A DNA stretch of 64,000 bases from Draconibacterium sediminis (GTDB lineage Bacteria; Bacteroidota; Bacteroidia; Bacteroidales; Prolixibacteraceae). The stretch covers positions 248,001-312,000 of the forward strand of contig NZ_JRHC01000006.1 of assembly GCF_000949475.1 (NCBI RefSeq). Reading direction: 5' to 3'. Position numbers and translations under genes: made by a program. The notes under the pieces are model-generated. The model was given only the letters and a program-made list of their open reading frames with translations. It had not been told where the DNA came from and made no database searches. Shown here piece by piece: positions 25,772 through 35,300 of this stretch; the first letter of the stretch is position 1, and each line of letters starts with the position of its first letter.

Positions 25772-27120
25772 ACAAAATATTAACAATCATAATCGTATTC
25801 ATTTCAGGGTTGAATGCGTTGCATGCACAAACAAATCAAATTTCTGCATCCGCGCTACCCCTACCCCCTAATGGGGAAGGCCAGGCTGCGGAAAAAGTTC
25901 TCCCCTTGAAGGGAGTTCGAGGGGTGAGTAACGGAAATCAAGTTGCTCAAACACTGGAGAGCTACTTTGAAATGGCTGCCGAAAATAATCCGGGCTTGCA
26001 GGCCAAATACAAGGATTTTGAGGCTGCCCTGCAAAAAGTACCGCAGGTAAGTTCATTGCCTGATCCTACGTTTTCTTTCGGCTATTTTATTTCGCCGGTA
26101 GAAACGCGTGTTGGACCGCAACGGGCAAAATTCTCGTTGAGCCAGATGTTCCCATGGTTTGGAACTTTGGAAGCCCAGGCTGATGCTGCTTCTTTGATGG
26201 CTGATGCAAAATACCAGGCGTTTCTCGATGCACGCAACCGACTTTATTACAGCGTTTCAGAAGCCTATTACCCGTTGATTGAGTTGGGCCGGTTAAAAAC
26301 AATTGAACAGAGAAATATCGAAATTCTGCAATCGTATAAAACCATTGCCAACTCGAAATTTAAAAACGGAGTTTCGCCAATGACCGATGTATTACGGGTT
26401 GATATTATGCTGAAAGATGCACAAACCAATCTTGGTATTCTGAATAAAAAGGAAAAACCCTTGCTTGTTGCATTTAACAACCTGCTCAACAGAGACGAGA
26501 ACGAGGTTGTGGTTCTTCAGGATTCGCTGGCCATGGAACTGTTGCCTGAAAATTTCAGGAGAGATTCTTTACTGACCAACAATCCCATGCTTGACGCAAT
26601 CGACCTAAAACAACAGGCAAGCGAAAAGAGTGAGCTGGCTGCACAAAGACAGGGACTTCCAAAAGTGGGTGTTGGTCTGGATTATGCAATTGTTGGAAAA
26701 CGCACCGATATGGAAGTAGAAGACAATGGCAAGAACATATTCATGCCTATGGTTTCGGTTAGCATTCCAATATTCAGAAAAAAGTATAAAGCAGCTGAAA
26801 AAGAAGCGCAACTGATGCAGGAACAATATTCCTTTCAAAAAGAAGAAACCATTAATTCGCTTACATCGGGATATGAATCCATTTGGTTTCAAATTCAGCA
26901 ACAAAAAGATTTAATCGATTTGTATGAGGCGCAGATCCTTGAAACCGGACAAACGCTGAACCTCCTGTTTAGTGCTTACGGAAATTCAGGGAAAGATTTT
27001 GAAGAGGTACTACGAATGCAGCAACAACTGCTGAAATACGAAAAAATGAAAGCCATGGCTGAAACACAATACCAAACCGCTTTGGCAAAACTAAATTACA
27101 TTACCGCAAAAACATATTAA
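25768..27120 (+). CDS. TolC-family outer-membrane factor (CusC-like)
   Basis: A 450-residue outer-membrane channel subunit. A signal peptide ends near LHAQ (20-21). After an odd linker (29-54), the two TolC helical hairpin repeats follow: YFEMAAENNPGLQAKYKDFE and SLPDPTFSFGYFISPVETR, then GLPKVGVGLDYAIVG and VSIPIFRKKYKAAEKEAQ. It would form the exit duct for the CusA-like pump; its ATG overlaps that gene's stop (ATGA). The linker SALPLPPNGEGQ...LPLKGVRGV is the translation of a palindromic element, so the N-terminus differs from relatives. Confidence 0.9.
   Translation: MNKILTIIIVFISGLNALHAQTNQISASALPLPPNGEGQAAEKVLPLKGVRGVSNGNQVAQTLESYFEMAAENNPGLQAKYKDFEAALQKVPQVSSLPDPTFSFGYFISPVETRVGPQRAKFSLSQMFPWFGTLEAQADAASLMADAKYQAFLDARNRLYYSVSEAYYPLIELGRLKTIEQRNIEILQSYKTIANSKFKNGVSPMTDVLRVDIMLKDAQTNLGILNKKEKPLLVAFNNLLNRDENEVVVLQDSLAMELLPENFRRDSLLTNNPMLDAIDLKQQASEKSELAAQRQGLPKVGVGLDYAIVGKRTDMEVEDNGKNIFMPMVSVSIPIFRKKYKAAEKEAQLMQEQYSFQKEETINSLTSGYESIWFQIQQQKDLIDLYEAQILETGQTLNLLFSAYGNSGKDFEEVLRMQQQLLKYEKMKAMAETQYQTALAKLNYITAKTY
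25855..25928. repeat. ACCCCT/AGGGGT palindromic element inside the TolC-like gene
   Basis: Outer arms ACCCCT (25857-25862) and AGGGGT (25920-25925) enclose inner hairpins CCCCCTAATGGGGA and TCCCCTTGAAGGGA. Size and outer arms resemble the intergenic element at 39464-39538. It is read in frame right behind the signal peptide. Confidence 0.55.
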
Positions 27121-27122
27121 CG

Positions 27123-27209
27123 ATGAAACGAACCATAGAAATACATTTTATTGAAAAAATGATTCTGATTATGGTGAGTTCCATCGAATACAGAAGAAAT
27201 AAAAAATAA
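27123..27209 (+). CDS. Possible 28-residue small protein
   Basis: An ATG two bases after the TolC-like stop opens a 28-codon frame (MKRTIEIHFIEKMILIMVSS, then a basic tail) filling the gap to the adaptor gene. It has a weak amphipathic or membrane helix. There is no family match and no clear ribosome site; it may be chance. Confidence 0.2.
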   Translation: MKRTIEIHFIEKMILIMVSSIEYRRNKK

Positions 27210-27216
27210 TAATGAG

Positions 27217-29046
27217 ATGAATACGAATAGAAAAACAATAATCACAGTGCTGTCAACACTGGCAATTGGCTTGTTGCTGGGTTGGTTGATATTTGGTGGA
27301 TCAGAGGCTAAAGTTACCGATGAACATCAACACGAACACAGCGCAGAGGAAGTTGCAGGTGAAACAACCTGGACCTGCTCCATGCACCCGCAAATTCGTC
27401 AGCCGGAATCTGGCGACTGCCCAATTTGCGGCATGGATTTAATACCGCTGGAAGAAGAACAAAACAGTGAAATTGATCCAAATGCAATTAGTATGTCGGC
27501 CACAGCGATGCAACTGGCCAATATTCAAACAGCTGTTGTTGGCGCTGCAGAGCCACTTAAAGTTGTTAGACTCAATGGTAAGGTTCAGGAAGATGAACGC
27601 CTGATCTTTTCACAATCGTCGCATATTCCGGGAAGGATCGAGGATTTGCTGGTGAATTTTACCGGCGACTACGTAAAAAAAGGACAGGTGATCGCCTCGG
27701 TTTACTCACCCGATTTGGTAACCGCACAGGAAGAGTTGTTTGAAGCACAAAAGATTAAAGGTACCCAACCACAGCTTTTCGAGGCTTCCAAAGAAAAACT
27801 TAAAAACTGGAAACTCACCGACGAGCAGATCAACCAGGTTTTAGCATCCGGAACAGCACAACAAACATTTGATGTAATGGCTGAAGTATCGGGTTATGTA
27901 ACTCAAAAAAAAGTTAACACCGGCGACTATGTTCGCAGGGGGCAAGCGATTTACGAGATTGCCGACCTTTCAAGAGTTTGGGTACTTTTTGATGTATATG
28001 AATCAGACTTGACATGGATTAACAAAGGCGATAAAGTAAGTTATTCGATCGAGTCGCTGCCTGGAGAGACATTTGAAGGAACGATCGATTACCTCGATCC
28101 GGTTATCAATCCCAAAACAAGGGTTGCGAAAGCGCGCGTTGTTCAATCCAACAAAGGATTAAAACTGAAACCTGAAATGTTCGTATCAGGAAAAGTAGAG
28201 GCAAAATTGCCACAAACCGATGCACTTATCGTTCCAAAAACAGCAGTGATGTGGACGGGTGAACGTTCGGTGGTGTATGTAAAATCGGAATCCGAACAGG
28301 GCGTATATTTTAATATGCGTGAGGTAGATCTGGGCCCTGCCCTTGGCGAAAGTTACATTGTGCAAGGCGGCATACAGCAGGGAGAAGAAATTGCTGTTAA
28401 CGGCACATTCAGTATTGATGCGGCAGCGCAGTTGGCCGGCAAACCAAGTATGATGAGTCTTAAAAATGCCGCCAGTGAGCATGCAGTACATGCCATGTTT
28501 AAAGTTGGAGGGAACTGCGAAATGTGCAAAGACCGTATAGAAGAAGCTGCATTATCCGTTGCTGGAGTTATTTCGGCCCAATGGGATGCAGAAACAAATG
28601 ACCTGCACTTAAATTACAACGACGGACTTTCTCTTGATAAAGTTCATCATGCCATTGCACAAGCAGGTCACGACACCGAACAGGAGAAAGCTCCGGATGC
28701 TGTTTACGAAGAATTGCCGGAGTGTTGTCTTTACGACCGTTTTGAATACCGGAATACCAATAAGGAAACACAAACTTCAGCAGAACATGTAATGATAAAA
28801 GTGCGTGGAAATTGTGGTATGTGTAAAGACCGCATTGAAGAGGCCAGCTTATCGGTTGAAGGAGTGGAGTCGGCAAACTGGGACGATGAAACGGAGATGC
28901 TGCACCTGAACTTTAATGCATCAAAAACATCGTCCGAAGAAGTTCAGAAAGCAATTGCAGCGGTTGGTCATGATACAGAAAAATACAAAGCACCCGACAC
29001 TGTTTATGAAGCATTGCCGGAGTGCTGTTTATACCGGGAAAATTAA
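27217..29046 (+). CDS. RND periplasmic adaptor (CusB-like) with N-terminal metal domain and two C-terminal HMA domains
   Basis: A 609-residue adaptor linking the CusA-like pump to its outer-membrane channel. Residues 1-27 are a membrane anchor or signal. Residues 51-77 form the heavy-metal binding domain TWTCSMHPQIRQPESG..CPICGMDL. A standard lipoyl/beta-barrel adaptor core follows (VNTGDYVRRGQAIYEIADLS). The C-terminus holds two near-copies of one domain: GNCEMCKDRIEEA (C434, C437) with PECCLYDR, and GNCGMCKDRIEEA (C533, C536) with PECCLYREN. These add periplasmic metal sites beyond a normal CusB. Copper delivery to the pump is the likely job. Confidence 0.92.
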   Translation: MNTNRKTIITVLSTLAIGLLLGWLIFGGSEAKVTDEHQHEHSAEEVAGETTWTCSMHPQIRQPESGDCPICGMDLIPLEEEQNSEIDPNAISMSATAMQLANIQTAVVGAAEPLKVVRLNGKVQEDERLIFSQSSHIPGRIEDLLVNFTGDYVKKGQVIASVYSPDLVTAQEELFEAQKIKGTQPQLFEASKEKLKNWKLTDEQINQVLASGTAQQTFDVMAEVSGYVTQKKVNTGDYVRRGQAIYEIADLSRVWVLFDVYESDLTWINKGDKVSYSIESLPGETFEGTIDYLDPVINPKTRVAKARVVQSNKGLKLKPEMFVSGKVEAKLPQTDALIVPKTAVMWTGERSVVYVKSESEQGVYFNMREVDLGPALGESYIVQGGIQQGEEIAVNGTFSIDAAAQLAGKPSMMSLKNAASEHAVHAMFKVGGNCEMCKDRIEEAALSVAGVISAQWDAETNDLHLNYNDGLSLDKVHHAIAQAGHDTEQEKAPDAVYEELPECCLYDRFEYRNTNKETQTSAEHVMIKVRGNCGMCKDRIEEASLSVEGVESANWDDETEMLHLNFNASKTSSEEVQKAIAAVGHDTEKYKAPDTVYEALPECCLYREN

Positions 29047-29073
29047 TTTATTAACCAATAAAAAATTAACAAG

Positions 29074-29448
29074 ATGAAAACAAAAGTTTTAAGTTTAGTA
29101 GCCATTTTAATGATGGGAGCATTTACCGTTTTTGCAGGAAATAAAACGGAGAAAATTAAAGTTTACGGAAACTGTGGTATGTGCGAAAGCCGCATAGAAA
29201 AAGCGGTTAAAGCTGTTGACGGCGTATCGAAAGCAGATTGGGACAAAAAAACCAAAATGCTTGAAGTTACTTTCGACGATACAAAAACCAACATCCACAA
29301 AGTTCACATGGCCGTTGCTGCTGTTGGTCACGATACCGAAATGCACAAAGCAAAAGATGAAGTTTACGACAAACTTCCTGGCTGCTGCAAATACGACCGC
29401 ACCTCAGAAGCTAAAACAGAGGAAGGCCACGAGGGACATAAACATTAA
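29074..29448 (+). CDS. Secreted HMA-domain metal-binding protein
   Basis: A 124-residue periplasmic protein. A signal peptide (VLSLVAILMMGAFTVFAG) is followed by an HMA domain with GNCGMCESRIEKAV, then AAVGHDTEMHKAKDEVYDKL and PGCCKYDR, and a His-rich tail (EEGHEGHKH). The extended HMA plus GHDTE..LP.CC layout is the same as the two C-terminal domains of the adaptor 28 bases upstream, so it is a third, free copy. It probably serves as a periplasmic metal chaperone like MerP or CusF. A terminator follows. Confidence 0.9.
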   Translation: MKTKVLSLVAILMMGAFTVFAGNKTEKIKVYGNCGMCESRIEKAVKAVDGVSKADWDKKTKMLEVTFDDTKTNIHKVHMAVAAVGHDTEMHKAKDEVYDKLPGCCKYDRTSEAKTEEGHEGHKH

Positions 29449-29470
29449 TTTATAATTGATCTTAAATAAG

Positions 29471-29503
29471 AAAGGGTTTCATGCGTACTTGAAACCCTTT
29501 TTT
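29471..29503 (+). terminator. Terminator after the first efflux operon
   Basis: An 11-bp perfect stem AAAGGGTTTCA / TGAAACCCTTT with an 8-base loop, running into TTTTTT. It ends the transcript from the CusA-like operon. Confidence 0.85.
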
Positions 29504-29720
29504 GTGGTCTGAATTCACAGCTTGTCGAAAATTTTCTACAAACAAATGTCAACTATTTTACCAAATGCCTCGTAAACAAGACGCAAGCCAAACCTGTTAG
29601 GAATGGCATGGTTTTATAAGCGTATAAAGCAACACTTTAAGATTTATTTTTATGAAACGAGTCCCGAATAATCGGGCCGAGTTCCATCTTGAACCTTTAA
29701 GAACAAATAATTTTAATAAA

Positions 29721-30110
29721 ATGAAGTATTATATTGAAACAACCATTGAAACTGACTTTGATTCAGCAGTAGAAAAAGTAAAAGAAGAACTAAAAAAAGA
29801 GGGATTTGGAGTATTATCAGAGATTGATATCCACGAAAAACTAAAAGAGAAACTGGATGTGGATTTCAAAAAATATAAAATACTTGGCGCCTGTAACCCA
29901 CCAAAAGCTTTTGAAGCACTTAAAGCTGAAGATCACATTGGATTAATGCTACCCTGTAATGTTGTAGTGCAGGAATCATCACATTCCAACAATATCAATG
30001 TCTCCGCTATCGACCCTGTTGCTTCGATGATGGCTGTTAACAACGCCGCTATCGAACCAATTGCTCACGAAATAAAAGATAAACTAACACATGTAATCAG
30101 GCAATTGTAG
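29721..30110 (+). CDS. DUF302 domain protein
   Basis: A 129-residue cytoplasmic protein matching DUF302: MKYYIETTIETDFDSAVEKV, GVLSEIDIHEKLKEKL, KYKILGACNPPKAFEALKAE, IGLMLPCNVVVQE. The GACNP and LPCNVV cysteines are usual in the family. Its function is unknown, but it is common near metal and sulfur stress genes. I use ATG 29721, where similarity starts; the frame extends further upstream to 29652 without similarity. It lies alone between terminator 29471-29503 and the next -7 box. Confidence 0.88.
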   Translation: MKYYIETTIETDFDSAVEKVKEELKKEGFGVLSEIDIHEKLKEKLDVDFKKYKILGACNPPKAFEALKAEDHIGLMLPCNVVVQESSHSNNINVSAIDPVASMMAVNNAAIEPIAHEIKDKLTHVIRQL

Positions 30111-30154
30111 TTTTGTAAAAATGAGACAAAAGCCCCCTTTCTGCAACTTTTTAT

Positions 30155-30162
30155 TATTTTTG
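30155..30162 (+). promoter_or_regulatory. Bacteroidota -7 box (TATTTTTG) for the second efflux operon
   Basis: Exact TAnnTTTG match 33 bases before the TTG start of the small His/Cys-rich gene. Confidence 0.45.
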
Positions 30163-30194
30163 CTTTGGTCGGATAAGTACTGAACGATTAAAGC

Positions 30195-30632
30195 TTGAAA
30201 AAAACTATAAACCATATCGGAAGTTTTTTACTGATTATTGCAGGAGCAATTATTCTGTCGCATGCTTTTATTCCCCATCATTTGCACAATGGCGAGGCAG
30301 TAATTGAAACATCCGATTGTAAGTGTATTCATCACCATCACGAAACTGCTGCTCAAACGGCAAGTTGTACACACGACCATTCAGAAAGTGAATCAACCGA
30401 CTGTGTTCTTCATAACCTGCTGGTGCTTCCGGGAAAACAAATCAGAGCCGACCAGCCATTGATTATCACCACACTGCACGACTCCTACAGCTCGTTTCTG
30501 ATTACCGGTTTGTTTAATATCGGTTGGGATATTAAAGAAAACAACTGGCACTACCACATTGAAGGAACCATTCCCCTACCCGCAAATATTTACACTTCCA
30601 CAACAGGGCTTCGTGCTCCTCCCTTAGTTTAA
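30195..30632 (+). CDS. Small exported His/Cys-rich protein
   Basis: A 145-residue protein starting at TTG (30195), the only plausible start for its signal or anchor helix (IGSFLLIIAGAIILSHAFIP). It carries HHLHNGE, CKCIHHHHE, CTHDHSES and ends with the short motif TTGLRAPPLV. Small secreted His/Cys-rich proteins with an R(A/G)PP tail are typical at the head of CzcCBA-type clusters in this phylum. It probably binds Zn, Cd, Co or Cu in the periplasm. The family name is not certain. Confidence 0.7.
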   Translation: MKKTINHIGSFLLIIAGAIILSHAFIPHHLHNGEAVIETSDCKCIHHHHETAAQTASCTHDHSESESTDCVLHNLLVLPGKQIRADQPLIITTLHDSYSSFLITGLFNIGWDIKENNWHYHIEGTIPLPANIYTSTTGLRAPPLV

Positions 30633-30709
30633 TTTTCCCGCCCCAACACCATTCGGATTCTTTTGAATCCTTACCCTATTTATTATTTGGAAAATTAAAT
30701 AGCATTAAA

Positions 30710-32296
30710 ATGAAATTGAAATATTTATGGGTGGCTACAATAGCCTTTCTTTTGTTTTCATGCCATCAGAACGCATCTCATAATAGCGAAGCGGAACATG
30801 ACCACGAACACGAGCTTGAACATGAAATGCATACCGGCGAAGAACACGAACATGAAGCAGAAGCGACAGAAAGTGAACACGAACACGAGAAAATGCAGTA
30901 CACCGTTTACAGCAACGATTTTGAGTTGTTTGCGGAAGCCGATGCCATGATAACAGGCGAACACGCTGATATCCTGGCACATTTTACTTTTCTCAATAAT
31001 TTCAAACCACTTGAAGCGGGAAAAATAACCGCAAAACTCGTTGTAAATGGCAAAACGGTAAGCCAAACGCTAAATGAACCGCTTCGGAAAGGCATTTACA
31101 GCTTCGAACTTGAGCCTACCACTGCCGGTGAAGGCAAATTATATTTTGAAATTGAAACCGGTGGCGAACAGTTTGAGGTAATCGTTCCCGAAGTGGACGT
31201 TTTTGCCAACGATGAAGAACTCCACAACCATCACGATCACGGTGAAGAACCGTCGGCAGTAAATGCTACCGTTTTTACAAAAGAACAATCGTGGAAGATT
31301 GATTTTGCCACGGCTTTGCCACAGCGACAGGAATTTGGGCCTACAATTAAGACAGTAGCCAAAATTGAACCTGCACGCGGCGAAGAAGAGATCATCCCAG
31401 CTAAAGCTTCGGGATTGGTAATCTTCTCCAACAACAATTTGGTTGAAGGCAAACAAGTAGCGAATGGCGAAAAATTGTTTACCATTTCTTCGAGCGAAAT
31501 GGCCGAAAACAACTTTGCCGTTCAACTGGCCGAAGCCAAAAGCAATTATGAAACCAACAAAGCCAATTACGAGCGTAAGTCAGAGCTGGTAAAGGACCGT
31601 CTGGTATCGAAACAGGAATTGTTGAATGCGAAAAATGCCTACGAAACCAGTAAAGCTGTTTACGAAAATTTGTCGAAGAACTTCAACGAATCCGGCCAAA
31701 TGGTGAAAAGCAAAATGAGTGGTTTTGTAAAACAGATTTTTGTGAGCAACGGACAATATGTAGCCGCCGGGCAACCTTTGGTAAGTATCAGCCAGAACAA
31801 CAAATTGTTGCTTATCGCGCAGGTGCAACAGAAATATCTATCGTTGTTGCCATCTATAAATACGGCCAACATCACCACCATACACGACAAAAAAACATAC
31901 ACGCTGGATGAGCTAAACGGGAAGATACTCTCGTATGGAAAGTCGGCTAACGATGATTCTTACCTGTTTCCGGTAAGTATGGAAATTGCAAATCATGCAG
32001 GTTTTGCTCCGGGAACTTTTGTTGAAGTATTTCTGAAAACAATGACCAATTCAAAAGCGATTACTGTTCCGAACAGTGCATTGCTGGAAGAACAGGGGAT
32101 TTACTATGTTTTTGTACAGCTTACTCCCGAAATGTTTGAAAAACGCGAGGTAAAAATTGGTGGAACCGATGGTTTGCAAACCGAAATAACAGTGGGTTTG
32201 AATGCCGATGAGCGAATTGTGACACAAGGTGCAATGCAGGTAAAGCTGGCAAAATCAACCGGAGCTTTGGATCCGCATGCCGGACATGTTCACTAA
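30710..32296 (+). CDS. RND periplasmic adaptor lipoprotein (CzcB-like), His-rich
   Basis: A 528-residue adaptor. Lipobox LLFSC (Cys18) anchors it, followed by a His/Glu-rich tract (residues ~20-62, HDHEHELEHEM, EEHEHEAE) that likely binds Zn, Cd or Co. Residues ~65-165 form an extra Ig-like domain seen in CzcB relatives. The core is a helical hairpin (SELVKDRLVSKQELLNAKNA) between two lipoyl halves and a beta-barrel with a membrane-proximal domain. The C-terminus ends DPHAGHVH. It lies 12 bases before the CzcA-like gene. Confidence 0.92.
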   Translation: MKLKYLWVATIAFLLFSCHQNASHNSEAEHDHEHELEHEMHTGEEHEHEAEATESEHEHEKMQYTVYSNDFELFAEADAMITGEHADILAHFTFLNNFKPLEAGKITAKLVVNGKTVSQTLNEPLRKGIYSFELEPTTAGEGKLYFEIETGGEQFEVIVPEVDVFANDEELHNHHDHGEEPSAVNATVFTKEQSWKIDFATALPQRQEFGPTIKTVAKIEPARGEEEIIPAKASGLVIFSNNNLVEGKQVANGEKLFTISSSEMAENNFAVQLAEAKSNYETNKANYERKSELVKDRLVSKQELLNAKNAYETSKAVYENLSKNFNESGQMVKSKMSGFVKQIFVSNGQYVAAGQPLVSISQNNKLLLIAQVQQKYLSLLPSINTANITTIHDKKTYTLDELNGKILSYGKSANDDSYLFPVSMEIANHAGFAPGTFVEVFLKTMTNSKAITVPNSALLEEQGIYYVFVQLTPEMFEKREVKIGGTDGLQTEITVGLNADERIVTQGAMQVKLAKSTGALDPHAGHVH

Positions 32297-32308
32297 AAGA
32301 CAATCACT

Positions 32309-35300
32309 ATGATTAACAATATTATAAAGTTCTCGCTGAACAACAAATACCTTATTATTTTGTGCTCGGTGGTTCTGGTGGTGTTCGGCGTATACACGGC
32401 TAAAAATATGGATATTGACGTGTTTCCCGACCTTACGGCGCCTACCGTAATTGTAATGACCGATGCACATGGAATGGCTCCCGAAGAGGTGGAGCGCCTT
32501 GTAACCTACCCCATTGAAACAGCAGTAAATGGAGCGATGGGTGTACGTCGCGTACGTTCATCATCAGGTCTGGGATTTTCATTTGTGTGGGTCGATTTCG
32601 ATTGGGGCACCGACGTTTACAAAGCACGCCAGGTGGTTAGTGAAAAACTGATTACCGTACAGGAAGCAATGCCTGAAAATGTGGGTGAACCCATTCTGGC
32701 GCCACAGTCGAGCGTTATGGGCGAAATATTTTTTATGAGCCTGCAAGCGGATTCTACCGATTTGATGACTCTACGTTCAATCGCCGAATGGGATATCCAA
32801 CCCGTGATTCTTGCTACTGGTGGCGTTTCGCAGGTAACCATTATTGGTGGCGATTACAAACAGTACCAGGTGCTGGCCGATCCGCTGAAAATGAATTTTT
32901 ACGGTGTTTCCATCAACGAGCTGGCCAACGCTTGCCGCGAAATGAGCCAGAATTCAACAGGTAAAATCGTGCGCGAGCATGGCAACGAATATGTTGTGCG
33001 CGGAGTGGCCCGTACCTCAAATCCCGAAGAACTGGGAAATACTTTCGTAAAAACAATAAACGGGAAACCGATTCGGGTAAACGATGTTGCCGAAGTAAAA
33101 ATTGGCAGCGCCGTTAAAATGGGCTACGCTTCGCATAATGCAAAAAAGTCGATTATTATTTCCGTTTCAAAACAGCCGAATACCAATACGCTCGAGGTTA
33201 CAGAAAAAATCGAACAAAAGCTGGAGGCTATGAAAGCCACACTGCCGCCCGATGTCACCATAAATACAAAAATTTTCCGTCAGGCGGATTTTATCGAAAC
33301 TTCGGTTAATAACGTACAACGTGCGCTGTTGGAAGGTGCAGTGCTGGTTATCGTTATCCTGTTTTTGTTCTTGGGAAGTTTTAGAACAACAGTGATTTCA
33401 CTGCTTGCAATTCCGCTTTCTTTACTCGGGTCGGTGATTGTACTGAACCTGCTTGGGCTTAATATCAATACCATGAGTTTGGGTGGTATGACTATCGCCA
33501 TTGGTTCGCTGGTTGACGATGCCATTATCGATGTGGAGAACGTATACAAACGTCTTCGGCAAAATTTCCTGTTACCAAAAGGCGAACGGCAAAGTTCTTT
33601 CACAGTAGTTTACGAAGCCTCAAAAGAAATCAGGGCTTCCATTTTAAATGCAACCCTCATTATTATCGTTGCGTTTATGCCACTATTTTTCCTTTCGGGA
33701 ATGGAAGGCCGCATGCTAAAACCGCTTGGTATTGCTTACATTGTTTCGTTGTTTATGTCGCTGATTGTTGCCATGACATTAACGCCTCTGCTTTCAAAAA
33801 TGATGTTATCGGGCGACAACTATTTATCACGGAAATCAAAAGAAAGCTGGCTGGCACGAAACCTTTCGGCAGGATACGAGCGTTCGTTGGTTTGGGTGCT
33901 GAACCACAAAAAAGTAGTGATATTCCCGATTCTCGGTTTGTTTCTGGTTTCACTGTTTATTTTCTCGGGTTTCGGGCGTAGTTTCCTACCCGAATTTAAC
34001 GAAGGTGCCTTAACACTATCGGTTATAACACAACCAGGTACATCTCTGGAAGAAAGCGACAAACTGGGTTCACTTGTTGAAACCGAAATGCTATCTATTC
34101 CTGAAGTTAGCAGCACTGCCCGACGAACCGGACGTGGCGAACTGGACACACACTCGCAAAGTACCAACAGTGCCGAAATCGATGTGAATTTTACACTGAA
34201 CGACCGCGAACTGGAGACATTTTTGCAAGATGTTCGCAGCAAACTTTCCGGAATTCCGGGAATTGCCTTTACCGTTGGGCAGCCTTTGGGGCACCGCATC
34301 GACCACATGCTTTCGGGAACCCGCGCCAATATTGCCATTAAACTGTTTGGCTCCGATCTAAACCGCATGTTCCAAATGGGTAACGATATTAAAGCACACA
34401 TTGTTGATATCGATGGTCTGGTAGACGTGAACGTTGAACAGCAGGTTGAAATTCCACAGATTCAAATTCGTCCAAATCGTGATTTGCTGGCTTTTTATGG
34501 CATTTCAATTCACGAATTCAACGAATTTGTTGATATAGCACTTGGTGGTGAAAAAATGGCCGACATTTACGAGGGACAACAAACATACGATTTGCTGCTT
34601 CGTTACAAAACCGATTACACCGACCAGCTGGAAGGCATTAATAATGCACTGATCGATACTTACGATGGGAAAAAAGTACCACTTAACCAGGTAGCACAAA
34701 TTGTTTCGGCCAGCGGACCAAATTCCATCAGTCGCGAAAATGTAAAACGTAAACTGGTGATTTCAGCCAACGTTGCAGGTCGCGATTTGCACAGTGTGGT
34801 AGAAGCGATCAAACAAAGTGTAAACGAGAATATCGACTTGCCGGAAGGTTATCGTGTTGAATATGGCGGACAGTTTGAAAGTGAGGAAAAAGCTTCACGT
34901 ATGTTGCTGCTCACTTCTATTGCAGCTCTTTTTGTCATTTTCCTGCTTTTATTCCAGGAATTCAAAAACTTTAAACTGGCAGGTATCATTTTGCTGAATT
35001 TACCGCTGGCATTGATCGGTGGAATTTTTGCCATCATGCTTACTTCCGGGATGCTGAGTATTCCGGCAATTATTGGTTTTATCACACTTTTTGGTATCGC
35101 TACACGAAACGGGATTCTTTTGGTATCGCGTTATCAAAGTTTGGAGCAAGAGGGCGAAAAGCTTTACGAAACGCTGGTGCACGGTTCGAAAGACCGTTTA
35201 TTACCCATTTTAATGACGGCGCTAACAGCCGCATTGGCGCTAATTCCGTTGGCAATGAATGGCGATTTACCGGGTAACGAAATTCAAAGCCCAATGGCAC

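Noticed and set aside
33820-34401. 193-codon minus-strand frame within the second RND permease
   Set aside because: The permease frame is complete and conserved; the antisense translation is low-complexity Ser-rich text.
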